From: Candidatus Eremiobacterota bacterium
Lineage (GTDB): Bacteria > Vulcanimicrobiota > CADAWZ01 > Ess09-12
DNA length: 64,000 nt
Direction of reading: 5' to 3'
NCBI GenBank assembly: GCA_031082125.1
Contig: JAVHLM010000020.1
Span: 62,001-126,000, forward strand
Part shown: piece by piece, positions 35,836 through 43,177 of the stretch
Layout: each line of letters starts with the position of its first letter
How positions within the stretch are numbered: position 1 is the first letter of the stretch
Notes under the pieces: model-generated
Seen by the model: the letters and a program-made list of their open reading frames with translations, nothing else
Database searches by the model: none
Told to the model about the DNA's origin: nothing
Translations under genes and position numbers: made by a program

Positions 35836-37920
35836 TCACGCCATGCCTCCCGCCTGCCCGGAATTCTGCTGCTTCAGAATATCCTTGATTTCGAGCGAAC
35901 GCTTTTCAGTGAGCGTGTACCTCAGTATGAAGAAGATGGACAGCAGGCTCATGATGAACGGCAGGCCGATTTCCACCACGCGCATCATCAGCAGGGTGTA
36001 GGGAGTCTGTTTTTTGATCGGCATGATATCCCTGTCGAGCCTGTCGAGAGCCTGTTCAAGCGCCGAAAGCTCTGAAGAAGGTGACAGATGGCGGACCTGT
36101 TCCTGCACGCTCTTCATTCTCGCAAGTATGTCAACATAATGCTCCCTGTTCTCCCCGCTGTTTATCCAGCGTGGCTTCGCCGATTTGGATTCAAGGTGCG
36201 AGATCAGCTCAAAGGAGTTGAGCCCGGCTTTCTCGAGCTTGGTGCGGAAGGTTATCGCGGCGGTCTCGAGCGCCAGGCTTTTCAATAAAGGCTCCGGCGT
36301 CTGGCCTGTGACCGTGTTGAGCTCATCGCCTGCCTTCTTCAGGTCAATAATGGTTGCATTGGTCACTTCGAGTGCCCGTGCGAGAGCTTTCTTACGGTCT
36401 GCTTTGTAATCAGGCAGGCTCTCATTGCCCTCCGCTCCGGCCTTATCCAGTTCCTTTTTCAGGTAAGTGGCGTAAATCCTCGATTCGTCGAGCGCGTCGG
36501 CACACTGTTTTCTGGCCGTGGAAAGCAGGCCTGCCGATGTGCCGCCGAATCCCTTCTGGCCGCTCCAGGCCTGCACGCTGCTGCGCAGCTCCCTTATGGT
36601 GCCCTGCAGGCTGTCGACCTTGGTGACCTGGGCTTCGTCGAACATAATGAACACGATCAGCGCGCCGGCCACAAAACTTGCCAGGGCGGTTCCCATCTTG
36701 ATAAACCACCAGAAAATGGCGTAATAGTTTCCTTCGGAGCGCTTGCCGGTGTTCAGCTCATCTTCGTCGCATATATCGCCGACCATCGACGAGCCCAGTG
36801 TGAAGAAGAACAGCATGCCGGCCGACAGCAGCATGGTGGGAATGACGATAAGGTAAGGATAATGAGGATTATAGCATACAATCTTTGACAATTGTGCAAG
36901 TGCCATGAGCGCCATTGAGATGATGAGCGTGTTGCGTTTGCCGAGTCTTGGGCTTATCCAGTTAAGGGGGAACACCGCCAGCACGCCTGTAATGGCCCAT
37001 ACCGTCCCGTTGATCCCCAGCAGGGTGGCCCCGGCCACTTTATCGCCTCCAAAGATATAAAATATGGGGATGTATGATCCCAGGAGCTGAACGAAATTGA
37101 AACCCATGGCCAGTGTAAACACAGTGAGGGTGAGCATTACGAAGTTGCGGTTTGACACCACCATCCCCATGTCCTTCCAGAAATGGGTCTTCTCCTGTTT
37201 CGATGCCTTCTGGAAGCCGGGCTCCCGCAGCGCATAGAACCACCAGAACGACAATGGTATGATGAGGCCGGCAATCATGAGGGAGACGTAACGCATGCCG
37301 TCGGCTTCGTTGCCTCCCGGTCCCTTGAAAATCTCCATGCTCGCGATGGCAAAGAGCCATGGGGTGCTCATGGCAAAAAGGTTGCCCACGAAACTCTTGG
37401 CGCTGAAAAGCCTTGTCCGCGCATGGTAGTCGGTAGTGAGCTCCATGCCCAGGGCGCCGTGCGGAATCTCGAAAATATTCACCGCGGTAAAGAACAGCAG
37501 CAGCGTGAAGAGGATGTATACGAGCTGGAAGGTATGGTAGCTCGATTCAGTCGGGAACCACGATTGCACCAGCTCTCCTTTTGGGATCCACCACATGATC
37601 ACGAAGGTGACGGCTACCATAATGCCGCCGAACAGCAGGTAAGGCCTGCGCCTCCCGAGGCGGCTGCGGGTATTGTCGCTGAGGTGCCCGATTATCGGGT
37701 CTGAGACGGCATCCCACAGACGGGGAATGATGAGGATGAAGCCAAGCCAGAAGGCGCTGAGTCCCAGGCTGATGTTGCCCATGAGGCCGACAAGTATGCC
37801 GGCGATATTAAACAGGGCAATCGGAATAATCCCCCCGGCGCCATAGGCGGCAAGCTGTGAAAACGGTATGTATTCCCCGGTTTCCTGGGCCGCCTTATCA
37901 GTGTTTTTTTCGTCTTTCAT
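35836..37920 (-). CDS. GPH/MFS sugar:cation symporter with a large soluble insert
   Basis: The 694 residues carry the GPH-family signature SDPIIGHLSDNTRSRLGRRR and about 12 membrane helices. After the tenth or eleventh helix (about residue 435) there is an insert of roughly 200 residues (VQAWSGQKGFGGTSAG, KQCADALDESRIYATYLKKE, SKSAKPRWINSGE) that is charged and partly coiled coil; a last helix (VVEIGLPFIMSLLSIFFIL) follows. Normal GPH symporters have about 450-500 residues. First gene of the operon; a palindrome lies upstream at 37947. Likely imports the glycoside that GH35 and GH94 degrade. Confidence 0.8.
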   Translation of the reverse strand: MKDEKNTDKAAQETGEYIPFSQLAAYGAGGIIPIALFNIAGILVGLMGNISLGLSAFWLGFILIIPRLWDAVSDPIIGHLSDNTRSRLGRRRPYLLFGGIMVAVTFVIMWWIPKGELVQSWFPTESSYHTFQLVYILFTLLLFFTAVNIFEIPHGALGMELTTDYHARTRLFSAKSFVGNLFAMSTPWLFAIASMEIFKGPGGNEADGMRYVSLMIAGLIIPLSFWWFYALREPGFQKASKQEKTHFWKDMGMVVSNRNFVMLTLTVFTLAMGFNFVQLLGSYIPIFYIFGGDKVAGATLLGINGTVWAITGVLAVFPLNWISPRLGKRNTLIISMALMALAQLSKIVCYNPHYPYLIVIPTMLLSAGMLFFFTLGSSMVGDICDEDELNTGKRSEGNYYAIFWWFIKMGTALASFVAGALIVFIMFDEAQVTKVDSLQGTIRELRSSVQAWSGQKGFGGTSAGLLSTARKQCADALDESRIYATYLKKELDKAGAEGNESLPDYKADRKKALARALEVTNATIIDLKKAGDELNTVTGQTPEPLLKSLALETAAITFRTKLEKAGLNSFELISHLESKSAKPRWINSGENREHYVDILARMKSVQEQVRHLSPSSELSALEQALDRLDRDIMPIKKQTPYTLLMMRVVEIGLPFIMSLLSIFFILRYTLTEKRSLEIKDILKQQNSGQAGGMA

Positions 37921-37946
37921 CTTTTTTCTTTCACGTTCATTGCGGT

Positions 37947-37970
37947 CTGTTGATGTGGGCGTATCAACAG
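37947..37970 (-). promoter_or_regulatory. Palindromic operator candidate upstream of the sugar operon
   Basis: CTGTTGAT (37947-37954) and ATCAACAG (37963-37970), a perfect 8-bp inverted repeat with an 8-nt centre, 27 nt before the transporter start. Its position suits a local sugar repressor. Confidence 0.5.
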
Positions 37971-38109
37971 TAAATTCCTAATTTGGCCGGAATATCCTTC
38001 ACCGCCCTCGTGACCTTCGAGATCACTCGCAATCACTTCCAAATAGATGGGAAGCCCAGGTTTCTTCTTTCTAATCCACCACTTTCACCTCAACCCATGG
38101 GTATGGACG

Positions 38110-38205
38110 ACTCATAGAGACAGACTATGCCAGAGCGGCGCCATAGCCGTCACCACCTGCATCCGATGGGCATGGCATGAGCCAAAGGAAGCTCTCGATA
38201 AGGCC
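38110..38205 (+). pseudogene. Relic of a GH35-like gene
   Basis: A plus-strand frame encodes THRDRLCQSGAIAVTTCIRW continuing WAWHEPKEALDKA. This aligns with the GH35 segment RRELWDRHLDAAADAGLRTV-SSYVPWAWHEPEEG of the gene at 33368 and with the GH35 consensus (WxDRL...VTTYVPWNWHEPxEG). It is on the opposite strand to the intact gene and stops soon after. The flanks are not coding, so this is a decayed fragment. Confidence 0.4.
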
Positions 38206-38268
38206 CTCCCGCGCCCGGCGGAGTGCGGGGAAAGATGATCCGGGCCGCGCAGTGATAAAGGCAATGAG

Positions 38269-38484
38269 TCACTCTGCTGTTCTGCGGAGTGCCCGGGATT
38301 TTCTCTCGTCCTCTGCCTCTTCAATGGAATGATATTTCTTCACGCCTCTCACAGGAGAAGGGAGGGGGGACAGGCGCGCGAGTGACCAGGCTGCCTGGAT
38401 GCGACGCACAAGGGAGGGATCATCCGGCTCCAGCCACATCGCCCTCTGGGCTTCTTCGTGACTCTTGAAGCGCCATATCGTCAT
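38269..38484 (-). CDS. Small protein paired with a nucleotidyltransferase
   Basis: The 71 residues start MTIWRFKSHEEAQRAMW and end with a basic tail (KYHSIEEAEDERKSRAL). The ATG at 38484 follows a GGAGGAG site. It begins 4 nt after the nucleotidyltransferase stop, so the two are co-transcribed. Small proteins of this pattern (FKSxEEAxRAMW...) are often seen next to AbiEii-like nucleotidyltransferases; the role is undefined. Confidence 0.65.
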   Translation of the reverse strand: MTIWRFKSHEEAQRAMWLEPDDPSLVRRIQAAWSLARLSPLPSPVRGVKKYHSIEEAEDERKSRALRRTAE

Positions 38485-38488
38485 ATCC

Positions 38489-38959
38489 TCACTCCTCCTC
38501 GATATGAAACTTCTCACGGAGAAGCTCCGCATCGACGCGGTCCTGGCTTCGAATCGTCCCGCGTTTCATTCGGTACAGTGTCAGGGGAGTGGCTACCCGG
38601 ACTCTCACCCCTTCAAGGCTCCGCTCCTCTGCCACAATATCATCAAAGCCCAGCGCTTCTCCGAGCCTGGAGAGGATATCGATGACATAGTCACAGGAAG
38701 GCGGGCCATATCGAACCACAGGATATTCTCCGGCCAGATCCTGCTCGGTGATGCCTTCTATTTCCGGATCATCGAAGACGCTTCGCAGCGCCTCTTTGAG
38801 CCGCCGGACATTGACAGGGTCGGGCCGGATGAAAAGGTCAATATCGCCGGTGGCGCGGACAATTCCCTGGAGGGCCATGGCGACTGCTCCCACGAGAACA
38901 TATTCCACATCATGTTTCTGGAGAGCGGCGGCGATTTTCAGGAACTCCTGGATCTCCAT
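38489..38959 (-). CDS. AbiEii-like nucleotidyltransferase
   Basis: The 156 residues have a nucleotidyltransferase core: YVLVGAVAMALQGIVRATGDIDLFI, i.e. VGAxAMxxxGxxRxTxDID, with Asp residues for metal binding, then SCDYVIDILSRLG as the third acidic position. The ATG at 38959 follows AGGAGG by 9 nt; longer starts are rejected. Known members are toxins of AbiE-type systems or antitoxin-like AMP-transferases (MNT). With the small partner gene it could form a toxin-antitoxin pair, but which is which is unclear. Confidence 0.75.
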   Translation of the reverse strand: MEIQEFLKIAAALQKHDVEYVLVGAVAMALQGIVRATGDIDLFIRPDPVNVRRLKEALRSVFDDPEIEGITEQDLAGEYPVVRYGPPSCDYVIDILSRLGEALGFDDIVAEERSLEGVRVRVATPLTLYRMKRGTIRSQDRVDAELLREKFHIEEE

Positions 38960-39179
38960 ATCATTCTGCCTCCTGAGTGAAGGAAAGGAAACTGGATCCC
39001 GGCGCCCCGTCCTTCGCAGATAGTATACAAGAAATTTCGGGAAAAGTCTAGAAATTTCACGGAGAAGGACAGCGAAAAGGTCTCTGCAATGCCTCCAACG
39101 ATAGATGATCTTCTCAAGCTCTGCCCCCAATTCATGCCCATGAGAGGAGTGGTGAAGGCACAGAGAGAAAGCTCAATTC

Positions 39180-40484
39180 ATGGCCGGGCAGAAAAATCCC
39201 ACTGATCCAGGAAGCACCGGTGACGACCGTCACTTCGAGCTTGTCATTCAGGCGAGCGAGATCCTCACCTCTTCACCCGATATCAAAGAGATACTTGACC
39301 GCCTCATGGACCAGGTGCTCACCGTCATCAACGCCCAGGCCGGCTACGTGCTCATGAGGAGAGACGACGGCGGCGACTGGCAGTTTTATGCTGCCCGCTC
39401 CCGTGAAAAAGGAGAGATCCCCCCGGAAAAAATAATGATCAGCAGGAGCGTCGTCAACCAGGCGGTCTTGTCGGGAGAGCCCGTCATCACCACCGATGCC
39501 CTCCATGACCAGAGGTTCGAGGGAAAGACAAGCATAGGCCTTTATGGGCTCAAGTCGGTGCTCTGCGTCCCCCTTGTAATCCAGGGAGAAGCCCGGGGCG
39601 TCATCTATGCCGACAACCCTGTTGAAACCGCCGTATTCGGGCCCAGGGACACCGCGCTCCTCCTGTCCATAGCGCGCCAGGCGGCAATCGCCATGGAAAA
39701 CGCCGGGCTTTACGAAAAAATGAAGACCATCCATGAGGAAAGCATGGAAAAGGCCAGGAGGGAACTGCAGGAGACCCAGGCCCGGCTCTTCCAGGCTTCG
39801 AAAATGGCCGCCGTGGGCGAGCTTGCCGCAGGCGTGGCCCATGAAATCAACAATCCCCTCGGGGCCATCGAAGTCACCATATCGGCGATGCAGAGCCATG
39901 GCGGTGATGAGAAGCTCATGGGCCGCCTTGACAATGTAATGCGGGCCATCCTTCGCTGCAAGTCCATAATCAGCAAGCTCCTCGCCTTCTCCCGCCCCTC
40001 CGGCGGCCCCGTCACGAGGACAGGCATTGCCGACCTTATCGGGAACACCCTCCCGCTCTTCGACCTGGCCCTTCAGAAGGAACGCATCAAGATCCGCCTG
40101 GATATTGAGCAAGGCCTCTTCGTGCGAGCCGACGGGGGAGAGCTTGCCCAGGCCATCACCAATATAATTCTCAATGCCCGTGACGCCATGGCCTCCCTTG
40201 AGACGGGAGCGCGCCGTGAAATAGCCATCTGCGCTTACTCACGGGGGGAAATGGTCTCTTTGGAGATTGGCGACACAGGGACGGGCATGAGCGAAGAGGT
40301 GATGGAGCGCGCCTTTGAGCCCTTTTTCACCACGAAGAAACCAGGGGAGGGAACGGGCCTCGGCCTTGCCCTGGCCTTCCAGATAGTAAAGAAGCATGGC
40401 GGATCCATAGAGCTTGCCTCAAGGGCCGGTGAGGGGACCAGGGTCAAGATGGACTTTCCTGCAGACGAAGAACACGTGAGGTGA
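39180..40484 (+). CDS. GAF-domain sensor histidine kinase
   Basis: The 434 residues comprise a GAF sensor (about 20-180: EILTSSPDIKEILDRLM, GLKSVLCVPLVIQGEARGVI), a coiled-coil linker and a kinase core with H-box GELAAGVAHEINNPLGAIEV, N-box TNIILNARDAM, G1 DTGTGM, F-box FEPFFTTK and G2 GEGTGLGLALAFQIVKKHGG. No membrane segment, so it is cytosolic. Only 3 nt separate it from the response regulator at 40488, its expected partner. The SD is weak (GAGAGAAAG). Confidence 0.9.
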   Translation: MAGQKNPTDPGSTGDDRHFELVIQASEILTSSPDIKEILDRLMDQVLTVINAQAGYVLMRRDDGGDWQFYAARSREKGEIPPEKIMISRSVVNQAVLSGEPVITTDALHDQRFEGKTSIGLYGLKSVLCVPLVIQGEARGVIYADNPVETAVFGPRDTALLLSIARQAAIAMENAGLYEKMKTIHEESMEKARRELQETQARLFQASKMAAVGELAAGVAHEINNPLGAIEVTISAMQSHGGDEKLMGRLDNVMRAILRCKSIISKLLAFSRPSGGPVTRTGIADLIGNTLPLFDLALQKERIKIRLDIEQGLFVRADGGELAQAITNIILNARDAMASLETGARREIAICAYSRGEMVSLEIGDTGTGMSEEVMERAFEPFFTTKKPGEGTGLGLALAFQIVKKHGGSIELASRAGEGTRVKMDFPADEEHVR

Positions 40485-40487
40485 CCT

Positions 40488-43034
40488 GTGGCCGAGAGGA
40501 TCCTGATTGTTGACGACGATGAGTTCATGCGCACAAGCCTCAAAACGGAGCTTGAAGAGGAGGGCTTTGACGTGGCCCTCGCGGTGAACGGGACACAGGC
40601 CGTCACCCTTGCAAGGGAAGGCCATTTTGACCTCATACTCTGCGACGTGCGGATGCCCGATATAGACGGGATAGAGACCATTACGGCCATCAGGGAGGCC
40701 AATCCCTCGGCGCGGGTAATCTTTATCACGGCTTATGCAAGCGCCGACACCCCTGTTTCCGCCTTGAGGCTCAGGGTCGATGATTACCTGATGAAGCCCT
40801 TCTCTTTCAGCGAGCTTCTCAGCAGCATCAAGGCGGCCCTTGTGCGCCTGCGGCAGAAGGAGAGCTTTATCGACGGCGTGGCGCGGTACTGCGGAAGCTT
40901 CATGAAGATAATAAGGGGCGTCCTCTTCGAGAGCAAGATATCCCACCTCCAGGGCCATGCCGAGCATGTAGCCCGCTTTTCTCTCAGGATAGGCCGCCAC
41001 CTCGGCCTCTCACCCCTCAGGATGCAGAATCTTTACCTTGCGGCCCTCCTTCACGACATAGGCTACGTGGAGCTCCACCCCTCGCTCATGGAGAAAAGGG
41101 AGTTCGAGGAGCGCGACAGGGAGCTTGTCAAGAATCACCCTGTCTTTGCCCGCGAGCTTCTCGCCCCCTTCAGGGAGCTCAGGGAAGTGGCCACCATAAT
41201 TTACTGCCACCATGAGCGCTGGGACGGAAAGGGCTATCCCCAGGGACTCAGCGGAGAGCAGATCCCCGTCGAGTCGAGGATCATCGCCATCGCCGAAGCC
41301 TATGACAGCCTCACCAGCGCCAGGCCCCACAGGGAAAAGCTTGATATGGCAGGGGCAGTCAGCCACATTGAAAGGGAGAGCGGGAAGGCCTTTGACGGCA
41401 CGATTGTCGAAACGGCAAAAAAAATACTGGCCTCCACTGAGAAAGATGACATCGAGGTGCTTCCTGTGGCGAACGAAAAGCACGACGGCCGCATCTCAGC
41501 CCTGCTCACCCTGGCTGAGCTTTACCTGGAGGCAGGCGATTACGGGACTGCCCGGGAGGCTTTCAGCAATGCGAAGGAGCTCATCAATGAAGGCGCTTCT
41601 GAAGAGCTCTACGCAAGGGCTGAGATGGGTATGAGCGATCTGCTTTCACGGCAGGGCAGGCACGAAGAAGCGCTCGCCATGGCACTGGATCTTCTTGATT
41701 ACACGGCGCAAAGATCCCTCCAGCTCCTCCAAGCCCTTGCAATTATCAGGGCCTCGGCCCTCAGGATGGAGCTGGGCCGCTATGACGAGGTGGAAAAAGA
41801 CCTGCTCCTCGCCCTGAAAGTCCTCACCCTCTGGGAATCGGCCCCTGGAAAGTGCCAGGCGGAGCTTCTCCTCACGGCCCTCTACGCGCTGGGCGGCGAA
41901 AGGGATTCCAGGAAATTCGAGGAGCATCTTTGCCTTTTTGTTGCCTCGCCTTCAGCCGGTCAGTGCTTCAAGGCTTTCACCCGTTATGAAGCCCTCATCC
42001 ATGCGATATTGAAGCGCTCCATGGAAAAGGACGCATATCTTGTGGAGATCACAGCCCTTCTTGCCAAGGCGCCGGGAGCGGCGATGAAAGTGCTTGAGAG
42101 CCTTTCAGAGGACCGCGACTTTCTGGTGAGAGAGAGGGCCGGAATGATCCTTGGGAAGCTTTCGGCACATCAGCCTGCCGGGCTCCCTGCAGGGAAAGAA
42201 TCACCTCAGAAGCCTGCGGATACCGGAGAGAAGGCCTCTGCGGCCTCTCCCCGGGCACCGGCGGGCCACCTCCTGAAAGTATTTCTTTTCGGAGCCTTCA
42301 GGGTCTCGGCAGGCGCCGCCTTCATTGAGAGCGGGGTCTGGATCACCCAGAAGACCAGGAGCCTTTTCGCCTTTCTTGCCTCGAGGCTCGGCGAGGAAGT
42401 CCACGAGGAGAAGCTCATCGATCTTTTCTGGCTCGAGGGAGGCAAGGACCCCCGCCATTCTCTTCACAACAGCGTCTCTACCATAAGGAAGCTTGTCACC
42501 GCCCATCTCGGCGGGCAGGGACGGTCTGTCATCATCCACAGGCAGTCCACCTATTGCCTTAACGCCAGGCTTGTCGATTTCGTGGACTATATAAGCTTCA
42601 ACGACAGCTATCACCGGGGGATGGCCCTTCTCAAGGAAGGCTGCCATGAGGAAGCCATCGCCGCGCTTCAGAAAGCCGAGGGCCTTTATACCGGCGACTT
42701 CCTGGAGAGTTCCTATGACGAATGGAGCGACGAGGTGAGGCTGATGGCGCGGAACAGGCACATAGAGCTTCTCTTCACCCTGGGGAAATACTTTGCCGAT
42801 AAGCAGAAATACGAGGTAGGCATCGGGTATTTCAGAAAGATCCTCACTGTTGACAATATCTGCGAGGACGCTTACTGGGGCATCATGGTCTCCTCCATCG
42901 GCCTCAAGAACGAGAACGAGGCGATCCGCTCCTACCAGCAATGCGCGAAAGTGCTGAAGAGAGAGATGGACCTGCCCCCCCCCTCGAAGCTCACCGAGCT
43001 TTACCTCTCCCTTATCGACAGGAAGCCCTCCTGA
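40488..43034 (+). CDS. Response regulator fusion: REC, HD-GYP, TPR and SARP-like domains
   Basis: The 848 residues start at GTG 40488 (AGGTGA just upstream). Order: REC (about 1-125; LILCDVRMPDIDG with phospho-Asp, FITAYAS, MKPFS); HD-GYP c-di-GMP phosphodiesterase (about 150-325; HAEHVARFS, LLHDIGYVELHP, HHERWDGKGYP); helical TPR-like region (about 335-570); linker; then a winged helix plus BTAD-like region (about 595-848; KVFLFGAFRVSAG, KTRSLFAFLAS, RHSLHNSVSTIRKLVTAHL, GDFLESSYDEW) as in SARP/AfsR regulators. It would link c-di-GMP breakdown with transcription control under the GAF kinase. Confidence 0.85.
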   Translation: MAERILIVDDDEFMRTSLKTELEEEGFDVALAVNGTQAVTLAREGHFDLILCDVRMPDIDGIETITAIREANPSARVIFITAYASADTPVSALRLRVDDYLMKPFSFSELLSSIKAALVRLRQKESFIDGVARYCGSFMKIIRGVLFESKISHLQGHAEHVARFSLRIGRHLGLSPLRMQNLYLAALLHDIGYVELHPSLMEKREFEERDRELVKNHPVFARELLAPFRELREVATIIYCHHERWDGKGYPQGLSGEQIPVESRIIAIAEAYDSLTSARPHREKLDMAGAVSHIERESGKAFDGTIVETAKKILASTEKDDIEVLPVANEKHDGRISALLTLAELYLEAGDYGTAREAFSNAKELINEGASEELYARAEMGMSDLLSRQGRHEEALAMALDLLDYTAQRSLQLLQALAIIRASALRMELGRYDEVEKDLLLALKVLTLWESAPGKCQAELLLTALYALGGERDSRKFEEHLCLFVASPSAGQCFKAFTRYEALIHAILKRSMEKDAYLVEITALLAKAPGAAMKVLESLSEDRDFLVRERAGMILGKLSAHQPAGLPAGKESPQKPADTGEKASAASPRAPAGHLLKVFLFGAFRVSAGAAFIESGVWITQKTRSLFAFLASRLGEEVHEEKLIDLFWLEGGKDPRHSLHNSVSTIRKLVTAHLGGQGRSVIIHRQSTYCLNARLVDFVDYISFNDSYHRGMALLKEGCHEEAIAALQKAEGLYTGDFLESSYDEWSDEVRLMARNRHIELLFTLGKYFADKQKYEVGIGYFRKILTVDNICEDAYWGIMVSSIGLKNENEAIRSYQQCAKVLKREMDLPPPSKLTELYLSLIDRKPS

Positions 43035-43083
43035 GGCTCACGCCATCAGAAGCTCCGTCCCGCTCCATGAGAAATCTCCAGGA

Positions 43084-43127
43084 CTTGAGCATTCCTTGAG
43101 CGCTCCTTGAGCGGTTCCTGTTATACT
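43084..43127 (+). promoter_or_regulatory. Three 11-bp-spaced CTTGAG repeats upstream of the S8 protease gene
   Basis: CTTGAG at 43084-43089, 43095-43100 and 43106-43111, exactly 11 bp apart, then 10 nt and TATACT (43122-43127) with an upstream TG that makes an extended -10. No good -35 exists, so activation by a repeat-binding regulator is likely. The array matches that of the M14 gene in spacing, sequence and distance to the -10. Confidence 0.75.
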
Positions 43128-43177
43128 ATGAAGCAGGGAAAATTCCCGTGCCCGATAGATTGAAAGGGGGCTACGGC

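Larger units (their letters stand above)
37921..38268. other. Region upstream of the sugar operon
   Basis: It holds the palindrome at 37947-37970 and a plus-strand relic of a GH35-like gene at about 38110. No complete gene and no convincing -35/-10 pair were found. Confidence 0.45.
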
